This document shows positions 1-7,870 of a stretch of DNA of 36,471 bases, piece after piece (the stretch's first letter is position 1; each line of letters begins with the position of its first letter). The stretch is taken from assembly GCA_002701395.1 (NCBI GenBank), contig NZVC01000039.1, positions 85,573 to 122,043 of the forward strand, written 5' to 3'. The position numbers and the translations under genes were made by a program. A model generated the notes under the pieces. The model searched no databases and was not told the origin of the DNA. It saw nothing but the letters and a program-made list of their open reading frames with translations. This DNA is from Maritimibacter sp. (GTDB lineage Bacteria > Pseudomonadota > Alphaproteobacteria > Rhodobacterales > Rhodobacteraceae).

Positions 1-650
1 GGGCGGGCGGCCATGACCACGATGCGGTCCGACAGAAAAACGGATTCGAACACCGAGTGGGTGACGAATATGACGGTGCAGCCGATCGCCTCGCGCAGGG
101 CCAGCAGGTCCTGGTTCAGCTTGTGGCGCGTGATCTCGTCCAGTGCGGCAAAGGGTTCGTCCATCAGGATCAGGCGCGGCTTGGTCACCAGCGCGCGGGC
201 GATGGACACGCGCATCTTCATCCCGCCCGACAGTTCGCGCGGGAAGGCGCGCTGGAATTTCTCGAGGCCCACCAGCTTCAGCGCCTCAAGCACGTCGTCC
301 TTCACCTCGCTGTAGGACTTGCCGCGCAGGCGGAAGGGCAGCCAGACGTTGTCCTGCACCCGGGCCCACGGCATCAGCGTCGGTTCCTGAAACACGACGC
401 CAAGGTCGCCCGCGTTCTGGCCGCCGGTCCATTCGATACGGCCCGTCGTGGGCTTCATCAGCCCGGCGATCAGCCGCAGCGCGGTGGATTTGCCGCAGCC
501 CGAGGGGCCGAGCAGCGAGATGAAATCGCCCTCGTTCACCGTCAGGTTCATGTCCTTGAGCGCGACCACGTCGCCGCGGAACGTCTTTTCGACGTGGCTC
601 ATCTTCAGGAGCGCGGGGCGCTGACCGAGGGGGGCGCGGGACGTTGGCAT
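1..650 (-). CDS. ABC transporter ATP-binding protein, NitT/TauT type (partial, C-terminus beyond window)
   Basis: This is the cytoplasmic ATPase of an ABC importer. The reverse-strand reading starts at ATG 648-650 and stays open to the window edge, giving about 216 residues. Visible motifs are Walker A GPSGCGKST (residues 48-56), a Q-loop in VVFQEPTL, the signature LSGGMKMR, Walker B LILMDEP and an H-loop in FVTHS. The wording (FISLLGPSGCGKS, FAALDEITR, SVFESVFLSDRI) is that of nitrate/sulfonate/taurine-type importers. It lies 87 bases downstream of the binding-protein gene on the same strand, so the two are probably one operon, and the permease genes would be expected beyond the left edge. 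The substrate cannot be read from the ATPase. The family call is firm. Confidence 0.93.
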   Translation of the reverse strand, partial: MPTSRAPLGQRPALLKMSHVEKTFRGDVVALKDMNLTVNEGDFISLLGPSGCGKSTALRLIAGLMKPTTGRIEWTGGQNAGDLGVVFQEPTLMPWARVQDNVWLPFRLRGKSYSEVKDDVLEALKLVGLEKFQRAFPRELSGGMKMRVSIARALVTKPRLILMDEPFAALDEITRHKLNQDLLALREAIGCTVIFVTHSVFESVFLSDRIVVMAAR

Positions 651-737
651 AGGTATCTCCGGTCGGGTTGTGTTGATCTTGTTCGTGTGCCGGCGAAAGG
701 GGCGGGGCCTGTGGCGGCCCCGCCCGGTGGTTTGGTC

Positions 738-1733
738 TTACTGCTTGATGTCCATGCCGACGCCGTTGCCCACGAACTCGGTGGTGAAGGCGGCCTGCCA
801 GTCGAGATCGGCGTCGATCACGCCCGAGTCGACCATCTTGGTGTAGAAGTCTTCGACCTTGGTTTCGGTCATCACGCCGATGCCCATTTCCTCGGCCTCG
901 CCCGAATCCACGATGCCTTCGGACAGCATCTTCTCGATGGCGAAGTCGATCTTGTCCTGCGTCATCTCGGGGTTGTCGGCCATGATCATCTCGTCCGCGG
1001 CCGAGTGGTCGCCGTACAGGTAGGTGTACCAGCCCTTGATCGAGCCCTCGACGAAGCAGGTCACTTCCTCGGGCTTGTTGGCGATGGTGTCGGCCATCGT
1101 CTCGATCGTGGTGGCGTAGGTGGAATAGCCCGCGTCCGCGATCAGGTAGATGTCGGGCGCAAAGCCGCCTTCCTTTTCAACCAGATAGGGTTCGGACGAC
1201 AGATAGCCCTGCATCCCCATCGTGTCGTCGGCCAGGAACGGCGCCGGGTTGAAGGTGTAGGGCTCGCGCTGCTCGGCGGTGAAGCCGTATTCCGCGATCA
1301 TCCACTGGTAATAGGACTGATAGCCGTTGTCGCCGATCAGCAGCGTCAGGTCTTTCAGGCCCTCGAAACTGTCAGCCGCGCCGGGATGGGTGATGATCAC
1401 CTGCGGGTGCTTCTGGAAGATCGCGGCGACGGACACGACCGGAACACCTTCTTTCACGGCGTTGAACGCCTGCAGCAGGTCGCCGCCCATGTGATAGTCG
1501 ATCCGGCCCGCCAGCATCAGCGCGCGGTTGTTCACCTGCGGGCCGCCGGGAACGATGGTGACGTCCAGACCGCAAGCTTCATAGGTGCCGTCTGCCACGG
1601 CCTGATAGAAACCGCCGTGCTCGGCCTGAGCCAGCCAGTTGGTGCCGAAGGACACTTCGGTCAGGTCCTGCGCATTGGCGGCGCCGGCGATCAGCAGCGT
1701 CGCGGCGGACGCCAGAAGGTAGGTGCGTTTCAT
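738..1733 (-). CDS. ABC transporter periplasmic substrate-binding protein, NMT1/THI5-like
   Basis: This 331-residue protein should be the periplasmic receptor for the ATPase encoded just downstream. It has a signal peptide (MKRTYLLASAATLLIAGAANA, predicted cut before QDLTEV), and the mature part opens with a strand like those of NMT1/THI5-type receptors (VSFGTNWLAQAEHGGFYQA, then GLDVTIVPGGP). That family binds thiamine-pyrimidine precursors, riboflavin, nitrate, sulfonates and other small heterocycles, so the ligand is not fixed by the fold. The ATG at 1731-1733 was chosen because a good ribosome site (AAGGAG) precedes it and the signal peptide starts there; the open frame upstream is read-through. 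A deaminase-like amidohydrolase and a Rid protein nearby hint at a nitrogen heterocycle, which is inference. Confidence 0.92.
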   Translation of the reverse strand: MKRTYLLASAATLLIAGAANAQDLTEVSFGTNWLAQAEHGGFYQAVADGTYEACGLDVTIVPGGPQVNNRALMLAGRIDYHMGGDLLQAFNAVKEGVPVVSVAAIFQKHPQVIITHPGAADSFEGLKDLTLLIGDNGYQSYYQWMIAEYGFTAEQREPYTFNPAPFLADDTMGMQGYLSSEPYLVEKEGGFAPDIYLIADAGYSTYATTIETMADTIANKPEEVTCFVEGSIKGWYTYLYGDHSAADEMIMADNPEMTQDKIDFAIEKMLSEGIVDSGEAEEMGIGVMTETKVEDFYTKMVDSGVIDADLDWQAAFTTEFVGNGVGMDIKQ

Positions 1734-1842
1734 TGGTCTCTCCTTGTTGGGTCTTTTGTCGTGAAGCATCGGCTTCTGCCGCGGCGAAGGACAGAAGGTG
1801 CCGATAGTGTCGTGCCGTCGTTTCGGGCAGATGCCTGTTTCG

Positions 1843-1858
1843 CGGGCGTGTGCGCCCG
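1843..1858. other. Inverted repeats in the divergent promoter region between binding protein and Rid gene
   Basis: CGGGCG (1843-1848) and CGCCCG (1853-1858) pair around a TGTG loop. A second, mutually exclusive pairing exists between TTTCGGGC (1831-1838) and GCCCGAAA (1854-1861). They sit in the 225-base gap between two divergent genes and could be a regulator site or a leader hairpin. Nothing shows which. Confidence 0.4.
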
Positions 1859-1958
1859 AAAGATGGGCGATGCGGAAACCCGCCAGTGTCGTCGCGCTTT
1901 CCCTGTTGCGCCCGCCCGTGCGCGCGGCAACAGAGAGGCGAAACAGGAGGCCCGTTCC

Positions 1959-2351
1959 ATGCTGAAAAGTCTTGTCCCCGCGACCATCGCCCCGCCGTTC
2001 GCCCGCTATGCCCACGGGGTTGCCGGGGCGGGCGTTGTCGTCACTTCTGGCCAGCTTGCGCTGGCCCCCGACGGCACCGTGCCCGAGGGCGCCGAGGCGC
2101 AGGCCACGATGATCCTTGCCAACATCGACGCGATCCTCGCCGAGGGCGGGACCGACCGCGAACACGTCATGCGGATCAACGCCTACGTCACCGACCGCGC
2201 GCATATGGCGGGGTACATGGCCGCGCGGGATGCGTGGCTGCGGGATGTCACGCATCTTCCCGCCTCGACCCTTGTGATCGTGTCCGGCTTCACCCGCCCC
2301 GAGTTCGTGGTCGAGATCGAGGTCACCGCGGCCCTTCCCGGCGCCGCCTGA
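1959..2351 (+). CDS. Rid (YjgF/YER057c/UK114) family protein, lacking the RidA catalytic arginine
   Basis: This is a 130-residue protein of the Rid family, small trimeric proteins of which true RidA hydrolyses reactive enamines and imines. Family features are FARYAHGV, VVVTSGQLAL, a helix with ILANIDAILAEGG, RINAYVTD and VEIEVTA at the end. At the position of E. coli RidA Arg105 (the P-A-R-S motif) this protein has P-A-S-T, so it belongs to an Arg-less Rid subgroup and probably does not have classic 2-aminoacrylate deaminase activity. The start is ATG 1959 with AGGAGG eight bases upstream. It is divergent from the ABC binding protein and convergent with the amidohydrolase, so it may act on a product of that pathway, as RutC does in the Rut pathway; this role is inference. 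Confidence 0.9.
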   Translation: MLKSLVPATIAPPFARYAHGVAGAGVVVTSGQLALAPDGTVPEGAEAQATMILANIDAILAEGGTDREHVMRINAYVTDRAHMAGYMAARDAWLRDVTHLPASTLVIVSGFTRPEFVVEIEVTAALPGAA

Positions 2352-2371
2352 CGTCTGCGCAACGGGGCGGG

Positions 2372-3775
2372 TCATGCCCGGCCCGGCCGCGCGGCGGCCG
2401 CCTCCTGCTTTCTGCGCGCGATCCGTTCGGTCGTGCGCAGGGCGTTCTCGGCCAAGTCTTCCAGTTCCAGCCCCGGGATGCAGCCGTCGACAACCAACGG
2501 CCGTCCCCCGACAAAGCTGTGCCGCACCGGCGCGCCGCCGGTCAGCACCGGGGCCAGCGCGGGGTCGTGCAGGCCAAGCGCGCGGGGCGTCGTGATGTCG
2601 AACATCGCGATGTCGGCCGCCATGCCCGGCGCCAGCCTGCCGATGCCGTTCCAGCCCAGCACCTTCGCGCCGCCCTCGGTCGCCCAGTGCAGCACCGTCT
2701 CGGGCCGAAGCGCCGCGACGCCCTTCGAGGCGCGGTGCAGCGCAAAGGCCGAATACATCGCAGCGCCCATGTCGGCGGCCTCGTTCGCACCGGCGCCATC
2801 GACGGCCAGCGACACGGCGCCGCCCTCGGCGTGCAGTTCGTCGGCGGGCGCGATGCCGGACCCCAGACGGGCGTTCGCCTGCGGGCAATGCGCCATGCCG
2901 GTGCCGGTTTCGGCCAGCAAAGACACCTCTGCCGGGTCGCAATCGACAAGGTGCGCGAACCACACATCGCGCCCCAGCCATCCATGTTCGGCCAGCCATT
3001 CCACCGGACGCTTGGAATATTTCTCCATCGTGAACCGGGCATAAGCGCGGTTCTCGGACAGGTGCGAATGCAGGCGCAGCCCTTTGGCGCGGGCGGTCTG
3101 CGCCACCTCTGCCAGTTCGACCGGGGCAAGGTTGAAGGTGGGCGTCGTCGGCGCGACGGCGACACGGGTCATCGCGAAGGGCTGCGGGTCGTGCCAGCGG
3201 TCGGCGGCGGCCTCGACCCCTTGCAGGAACCTGTCCAGCGGCTCTACCGGCGACGGCGGGATCGACGGGTCGTCGAATACGCGCCCCCGCGTGCCGCCGC
3301 CGCGCGCCAGCATGAACCGCAGGCCAAAACAGCGGGCGGCGTCGAACAGCACCTCGGCCGGGTCATAGTCGTAGCGGTCCGAGAAGACATAGTGATGATC
3401 GGCCACCGTGGTGGTGCCGGTCAGCGCCAGTTCCGCCAGCCCGACGGTCGCGGAAATCCGCAGCGCCGTCTCGTCCAGCAGCGGCCACCACGTATAGGGC
3501 ACCTCGCGCAGCCAGTCGTCCAGCCAGTCGTTCAGCGCCAGCCCCTTCAGGATCGACTGGAACAGGTGGTGATGCGTGTTGACCAGCCCCGGCGTCACCG
3601 CGCAGCCGGTGGCGTCGATGACGTGCTCGTCCGGCTCGGGGTCCAGCGTGCCCATCTCGGCGATCAGCCCGTCGCGCACCCGGATCGCCGGCGGAAGCCG
3701 GGTGCCGGCCGCGTCGCCGGTCAGGCCGTGCCGGATGTTGACGATCAGGAAGGCGAGGTCGGTCATTCGGTTCAT
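2372..3775 (-). CDS. Amidohydrolase, 8-oxoguanine deaminase / triazine hydrolase-like
   Basis: This 467-residue metal-dependent hydrolase belongs to the cytosine/guanine deaminase branch of the amidohydrolase superfamily (8-oxoguanine deaminase, guanine deaminase, AtzA/TrzN). Expected metal and catalytic residues are present: HxH in NTHHHLFQ (H68, H70), H238 in LHSHLSE, H275 in WFAHLVD, HCPQANARLGSG around H297 and D326 in VDGAGANE. The length is usual for the family. The likely reaction is hydrolytic removal of an amino or other leaving group from a purine or triazine ring; the exact substrate is unknown. Start ATG 3773-3775 has no strong ribosome site, and a second ATG three codons in (3764-3766) is an alternative. 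It is divergent from a flavin monooxygenase and upstream of an ABC uptake system. Confidence 0.88.
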   Translation of the reverse strand: MNRMTDLAFLIVNIRHGLTGDAAGTRLPPAIRVRDGLIAEMGTLDPEPDEHVIDATGCAVTPGLVNTHHHLFQSILKGLALNDWLDDWLREVPYTWWPLLDETALRISATVGLAELALTGTTTVADHHYVFSDRYDYDPAEVLFDAARCFGLRFMLARGGGTRGRVFDDPSIPPSPVEPLDRFLQGVEAAADRWHDPQPFAMTRVAVAPTTPTFNLAPVELAEVAQTARAKGLRLHSHLSENRAYARFTMEKYSKRPVEWLAEHGWLGRDVWFAHLVDCDPAEVSLLAETGTGMAHCPQANARLGSGIAPADELHAEGGAVSLAVDGAGANEAADMGAAMYSAFALHRASKGVAALRPETVLHWATEGGAKVLGWNGIGRLAPGMAADIAMFDITTPRALGLHDPALAPVLTGGAPVRHSFVGGRPLVVDGCIPGLELEDLAENALRTTERIARRKQEAAAARPGRA

Positions 3776-4054
3776 CTGTGGTTGCTTGCGGCCCGTTTCG
3801 GGGCCGTGGCGTGGGTCAGATGAGCAATGATCAGGATCGGGTCAGGCCCCGGTCCGCCGCTTCTACTCGGCGGCCATCAATCGCGGGCCGGACCCGCCGT
3901 GTCATGAGATTCCGTGCGTGGGCGATGTATCTTACGCCATATGCCCAATTCCTGTGCGGCGCAGGCACAGGCCTGCCGGGGACGGTGGCGATTCTAAGAT
4001 TGAAACACCGGCCAAGCTTGGTAAGACCTTCGGACCTTGGTGGAAGGATGCGGG

Positions 4055-5350
4055 ATGACGAAACCCTTGGTCATGATTGCGGGCGGCGGCATCGGCGGCC
4101 TGTCGGTCGCGCTGACGTTGCAGCAGATCGGTGTACCCTGCGTGGTGTTCGAGGCGGTGCGCGATCTGAAGCCGCTGGGCGTGGGGATCAACCTGCAGCC
4201 CAACGCGGTGCGCGAGCTGTACGACCTTGGCATCGGCGCGTATGCGCTGGACGGTGTCGGGGTGCCCGCGAAGGAATGGGCGCTGGTCGGCCTGAACGGC
4301 AACGACATCTATTCCGAACCGCGCGGAGAGCTGGCCGGTTACGACTGGCCGCAATACGCGGTGCACCGGGGCAAGCTGCATATGCTGCTGCACGACACCT
4401 TCGTCGCCCGTGCAGGCGCGGACGCGGTGCGGCTGGGGCACCGGGTGACCGGCTATCGCAAGAACGACGACGGCAGCGTCACCGCGCTGATCGAGCGGGC
4501 GGACGGCAGCACCACGGAACAGACGGGCACGCTGCTGGTCGGTTCGGACGGCATCCATTCGGCGGTGCGGGCGCAGATGCACCCCGATCAGCCGCCGATC
4601 CACTGGGGCGGCGCGGTGATGTGGCGCGGCACGACGCAGGCAAAGCCGATCCGCACGGGTTCAAGCTTTGTGGGGCTGGGCACGCACCGGCAGCGGATGG
4701 TGATCTATCCGATCTCGCACCCCGACCCGGACACGGGGCTGGCGCAGGTCAACTGGATCGCCGAAGTGACCTATGACGACCCCGCCGCCCGCGACAGCGG
4801 CTGGTTCCGGCAGGTCGAGATCGACGATTTCGCCCATCATTTCGACGGCTGGGAATGGGATTGGCTGAACGTCCCGCAGCTGATCCGTGGGGCCGAGGTC
4901 GCCTATGAGAACCCGATGATCGACCGCGATCCCGTGTCGACGTGGCAGGACGGTCCCATCGTGCTGATGGGCGACGCGGCGCACGCGATGTATCCCACGG
5001 GGTCGAACGGCGCGAGCCAAGCGGTGATCGATGCGCGTGTGCTGGGGGCCTGCCTGCTGGACCACGGGGTCCGTCCCGATGCGCTGGCGGCCTTCGACGC
5101 GAAGCTGTGCGGCCCGATCTCGGAAGTGATCCTGCGCAACCGCGGGGCGGGGCCGTTCGGGCTGTTGAACATGGTCGACGACCGCTGCGGCGGCGAATTC
5201 GACAGCATCGACGATGTGATCCCGCCCGAAGAACGCGCGGCGTTCATGAAGGCGTATCAGTCCGCTGCGGGCTTTGCGAAAGAGGCGCTGAATGCGGCGC
5301 CGCCGACGATCGCGGCGGGCGCAGGGGTGTCGCTGGACGAAACGGTCTAG
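4055..5350 (+). CDS. FAD-dependent monooxygenase, PhzS-like
   Basis: This 431-residue group A flavoprotein hydroxylase has the N-terminal dinucleotide-binding GGGIGG (residues 10-15), an FEA strand end, the DG motif in LLVGSDGIHSAVR and the FAD ribityl motif MGDAAHAMYP. Several stretches resemble the phenazine monooxygenase PhzS as I remember it: LGVGINLQP, PQYAVHRGKLHMLL, HPDQPP, MWRGTTQ and GSNGASQAVIDA. It should use NAD(P)H and oxygen to hydroxylate an aromatic or heteroaromatic ring. No phenazine genes are visible, so the substrate is probably something else; the divergent deaminase-like amidohydrolase suggests a nitrogen heterocycle. The start ATG 4055 has GGAAGG seven bases upstream; an in-frame start at 4037 is less likely. 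Confidence 0.9.
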   Translation: MTKPLVMIAGGGIGGLSVALTLQQIGVPCVVFEAVRDLKPLGVGINLQPNAVRELYDLGIGAYALDGVGVPAKEWALVGLNGNDIYSEPRGELAGYDWPQYAVHRGKLHMLLHDTFVARAGADAVRLGHRVTGYRKNDDGSVTALIERADGSTTEQTGTLLVGSDGIHSAVRAQMHPDQPPIHWGGAVMWRGTTQAKPIRTGSSFVGLGTHRQRMVIYPISHPDPDTGLAQVNWIAEVTYDDPAARDSGWFRQVEIDDFAHHFDGWEWDWLNVPQLIRGAEVAYENPMIDRDPVSTWQDGPIVLMGDAAHAMYPTGSNGASQAVIDARVLGACLLDHGVRPDALAAFDAKLCGPISEVILRNRGAGPFGLLNMVDDRCGGEFDSIDDVIPPEERAAFMKAYQSAAGFAKEALNAAPPTIAAGAGVSLDETV

Positions 5351-5359
5351 CGCGACGGG

Positions 5360-5536
5360 TCAGCCGATGGTGGGGGCCTGCTCGGTGATCTCGACCGGGC
5401 GCTCGGCGAAGCGGTCGTGCACCTTCACGGCAACGGTCGCTGCGACGGCGATCCCAAGGCTAAGGACGCCGACGGCGAAAATGGTCCAGTCCATCGTCGA
5501 TTCGACGCGGGCGGCAACAGCAGTCTGACCCTTCAT
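5360..5536 (-). CDS. Small single-pass membrane protein, 58 residues, unknown function
   Basis: This short gene runs on the reverse strand from ATG 5534-5536 to TGA 5360-5362. The protein starts MKGQTAVAARVESTMDWTIF, has one hydrophobic segment (about residues 17-37, rich in A, V, G, L) and a charged tail (VHDRFAERPVEITEQ). An AGGGGA element lies about ten bases upstream of the start. The clean topology (short polar N-terminus, one membrane segment, polar tail) and codon choice like the neighbours argue for a real gene. It is convergent with the monooxygenase (nine bases between stops) and divergent from the acetyltransferase. I do not recognise the family. Confidence 0.7.
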   Translation of the reverse strand: MKGQTAVAARVESTMDWTIFAVGVLSLGIAVAATVAVKVHDRFAERPVEITEQAPTIG

Positions 5537-5616
5537 GTGTTCGACATCCCCTATTGGTCTTCGTTTCCCCTAAGTGCAGGCTGCGGTTCGAATCTGGCGC
5601 GATTAAGGTGAAAGCG

Positions 5617-6339
5617 GTGCAACAATCTGTGGAATGCGAAGAGAACCTTGGTAACTGGCAGCCGCCACGCTGGCCGGACCAAAGCTCTTTCGACGGGCGA
5701 TACGTTCGGCTAGCGCTTTTGTCGCGCGACCATGCGCCGTCGCTGCACGCCGCCAACCTCGCGGATGACGCGATCTGGAACTGGATGCCCTACGGCCCCT
5801 TCGCGTCCGAATCCGCCTATGCCGACTGGGTGGACAGCGTCGCCGACGGCCCCGATCCGCGCTTTCATGTCATCTTCGACAAGGAACACGGCGACTGGGG
5901 CGGGGTGGCCAGCCTGATGCGGATTGCGCCCGCCGCCGGGTCGATCGAGGTCGGGCACATCAACTTCGCCCCGCGTCTGCAGCGCACCCGCGCCGCGACC
6001 GAGGCGATGTACCTGCTGATGCGCTGGTGCTTCGAGGCGGGCTATCGGCGGTACGAATGGAAGTGCAACGCGCTGAACTTGGGCTCGCGCCGGGCGGCGC
6101 AGCGGCTGGGGTTCAGCTATGAGGGCGTGTTCCGGCAGGCGGCCGTCGTGAAGGGGAAGAACCGCGACACCGCGTGGTTTGCCTGTATCGACAAGGAATG
6201 GCCCGCGCTGAAGGCGGCGTTCGAAACATGGCTGTCGCCGGACAACTTCGACGCGGACGGACGCCAGCGGCAAAGCCTGTCCGACCTGACCGCCCCGGTG
6301 CGCGTGGCGTCCGACCCGCTGCTTCGGGACACGGCCTAG
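5617..6339 (+). CDS. GNAT family N-acetyltransferase
   Basis: This is a protein of about 240 residues of the GNAT fold, the RimJ/RimL-like group that transfers acetyl from acetyl-CoA to an amine. Supporting stretches are YVRLALLSRDHA, MPYGPFASESAYADWV, the beta4-alpha3 region FAPRLQRTRAATEAMYLLMRW with an Arg-rich CoA-binding turn, YEWKCNALNLGSRRAAQRLGF and YEGVFRQAAVVKGKNRDTAWF. The start is uncertain: GTG 5617 follows an AAGGTG element, GTG 5608 and TTG 5554 are also in frame, and family members usually begin shortly before the LGNWQPP segment. The target amine is unknown. Confidence 0.88.
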   Translation: MQQSVECEENLGNWQPPRWPDQSSFDGRYVRLALLSRDHAPSLHAANLADDAIWNWMPYGPFASESAYADWVDSVADGPDPRFHVIFDKEHGDWGGVASLMRIAPAAGSIEVGHINFAPRLQRTRAATEAMYLLMRWCFEAGYRRYEWKCNALNLGSRRAAQRLGFSYEGVFRQAAVVKGKNRDTAWFACIDKEWPALKAAFETWLSPDNFDADGRQRQSLSDLTAPVRVASDPLLRDTA

Positions 6340-6360
6340 GGTCAGACCGAAAGGGCGTCG

Positions 6361-6383
6361 CGGCCCCGGTCATTCCGGGGCCG
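6361..6383. terminator. Bidirectional terminator-like hairpin between convergent genes
   Basis: CGGCCCCGG (6361-6369) pairs perfectly with CCGGGGCCG (6375-6383) around the loop TCATT. It lies between the stop codons of the acetyltransferase and the hemerythrin gene, which face each other. There is no long T-run on either side, so termination strength is uncertain. Confidence 0.65.
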
Positions 6384-6393
6384 TCTGTTGCGA

Positions 6394-6870
6394 TCAATCT
6401 TCCAGATGGTCCTGCAGCTTCTGGTCGACCAGTTCCCGCTCCTTCGTTTTCCGCCGAAGGAAGCGGGCGCCGAAATCCTCGATCTCGGCATCGTCAATCT
6501 CTTGCTTGGCGCGGCCGAAGACCTCTTCTTCTTCCTCGTCGATGTGGTGCAGGTAATCATGTTCCAGCGTGTGGAACTTGTTCAGCCAGCCGGGGCTGGA
6601 CATGTCCATCTCGTTCAGTTCGTCCATCAGGTCGTCGAGCTCTTTGTGCTCGTGCACCGAATGGCGCGCCGCGTCCTGACCCCATGTTTTCGAGATCAGC
6701 TTGGAATAGAACGTCTCTTCCTCGGCGGCGGCGTGGGATTTGACCTCGTGATAGAACTCGAACCACGCCTGACGCCGCTCGGCGCTGTCGCCCTGCGTGG
6801 CCTTGATCCGCTCGATCATATCGCGGTGTTTGTCGTGGTCTTCCTTGATGGCGGTATAGATGTCCGGCAT
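6394..6870 (-). CDS. Hemerythrin HHE domain-containing protein
   Basis: This 158-residue cytoplasmic four-helix protein should carry a non-heme di-iron site. Candidate ligands appear in the family order: H12/H15 (EDHDKHR), H46 with E50 (SHAAAEEE), H75 (HEHKE), H104 (LEHDYLHH) and an acidic cluster at 111-116. Such proteins bind oxygen or NO or act as iron/oxidative-stress sensors; which applies here is not visible. The start was placed at ATG 6868-6870 because GGAG lies seven bases upstream and the domain begins at once; the frame extends further upstream without family similarity. It lies downstream of an orphan response regulator on the same strand, with 66 bases between. Confidence 0.9.
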   Translation of the reverse strand: MPDIYTAIKEDHDKHRDMIERIKATQGDSAERRQAWFEFYHEVKSHAAAEEETFYSKLISKTWGQDAARHSVHEHKELDDLMDELNEMDMSSPGWLNKFHTLEHDYLHHIDEEEEEVFGRAKQEIDDAEIEDFGARFLRRKTKERELVDQKLQDHLED

Positions 6871-6936
6871 TGGGTCGCTCCAGCTAACTTGCGTTGACGC
6901 AAAGGTAGCGCCGCGACCGCACCGGTCCATTCGCCG

Positions 6937-7656
6937 CTAGATCACCGCGCGGCTTTCCAGCCGTTCCTGCAACAGCCCGGCAAGGCGGGCAAGATCCGGC
7001 CCAAAGCTTCGTCCGGTTTCCCGGCTAAGCGCAAGCCGCTCCGCCGCCTGTTCCAGCACGTCGTCATGCGCCGACCGGGCCACCCCGGCAAGGAAGCGCG
7101 CGGCATAATCCAGCGTCGGTTCATCCTCGGACCCGTTCAGCACCTCGGCGATATGAGCGAGGTCGTCGTGATAGGCCACGGGATCCGGCGCGACGATTTC
7201 CGAGGGGACGATGCGCGGGCCGTCAAGGCGCTGGGCCGGGGGCAGCCGGTCAAGCACCGCCTTCTGGAATACCGCCAGACTTTCGATCGGCTTCGACAGC
7301 AGCCCGTCCGCCCCGGCATCGGTGGCGTCCTTCAACAGGGAATCGTCCCCCGATGTTGCAAGGATGACCGGAATCCGCTGCGACGCCGCAGACAGGCTTC
7401 GGATCAGGTCCAGCCCGGACCCGTCCGGCAGGCCAAGGTCGACGATGACCACGCTGGGCAGATAGACGGTCAGGTGCCGCTGCGCCGCCATCAGGCTGTC
7501 GGCCCGTCGGATGCGCGCGCCGCTTTTCAAGCACAAAAGGCGCACCGCTTCCGAGGCGAATCTGCTGTCCTCGATCATCAGGACGGTCAGCCCGGCAAGG
7601 GGGCGATCCGCGCTGGCGGCGGGCATATAGGCGGGGTAGGCGAGGGTCGAAGGCAT
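6937..7656 (-). CDS. Orphan response regulator with receiver domain and uncharacterised helical C-terminus
   Basis: This 239-residue protein has a CheY-like receiver domain (about residues 22-135): acidic pair E29-D30, phospho-acceptor D73 in VDLGLPDGSG, T101 in LATSGDD and K122 in SKPI. The remaining hundred residues are predicted helical (ARFLAGVARSAHDDVLEQAAERL and onward) with no DNA-binding or enzymatic motif I recognise, so it may signal by protein contact. No histidine kinase gene is nearby. ATG 7654-7656 is preceded by AAGGA at good spacing. It is divergent from the methylmalonyl-CoA epimerase gene and followed by the hemerythrin gene. Confidence 0.9.
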   Translation of the reverse strand: MPSTLAYPAYMPAASADRPLAGLTVLMIEDSRFASEAVRLLCLKSGARIRRADSLMAAQRHLTVYLPSVVIVDLGLPDGSGLDLIRSLSAASQRIPVILATSGDDSLLKDATDAGADGLLSKPIESLAVFQKAVLDRLPPAQRLDGPRIVPSEIVAPDPVAYHDDLAHIAEVLNGSEDEPTLDYAARFLAGVARSAHDDVLEQAAERLALSRETGRSFGPDLARLAGLLQERLESRAVI

Positions 7657-7870
7657 GTGTCTATCCTTTCAACTGGCCCGTTCAGCCTAGGTCGGGAAGG
7701 ATGAATCCACGGTTAAGAAAGACGCCGATACCGGGAACGGCGCGGCGGACAGGCGACTTTCCCGCGCAAAGGGCGAACCCGCTTTCGGTTTCGAGGGATG
7801 CGACCTTGCGGCGCTGGCAATTTCCGCCCGGCTTTGGCATTGCAGAGGCGTTGCAGGGAAGGAGACCACA

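Noticed and set aside
57..1958. Long forward-strand open frame ahead of the Rid gene
   Set aside because: It is the antisense of the ABC ATPase and binding-protein genes; only its end from ATG 1959 reads as a real protein.
1734..2999. N-terminal extension of the binding-protein frame upstream of 1733
   Set aside because: The translation is rich in R, G and A with no family features and runs antisense to the Rid gene; the signal peptide and ribosome site fix the start at 1733.
6421..6432. CTGGTCGACCAG palindrome resembling a RutR-like site
   Set aside because: It lies inside the hemerythrin coding region, encodes ordinary residues (LVDQ) and lacks the two-base spacing of the RutR site.
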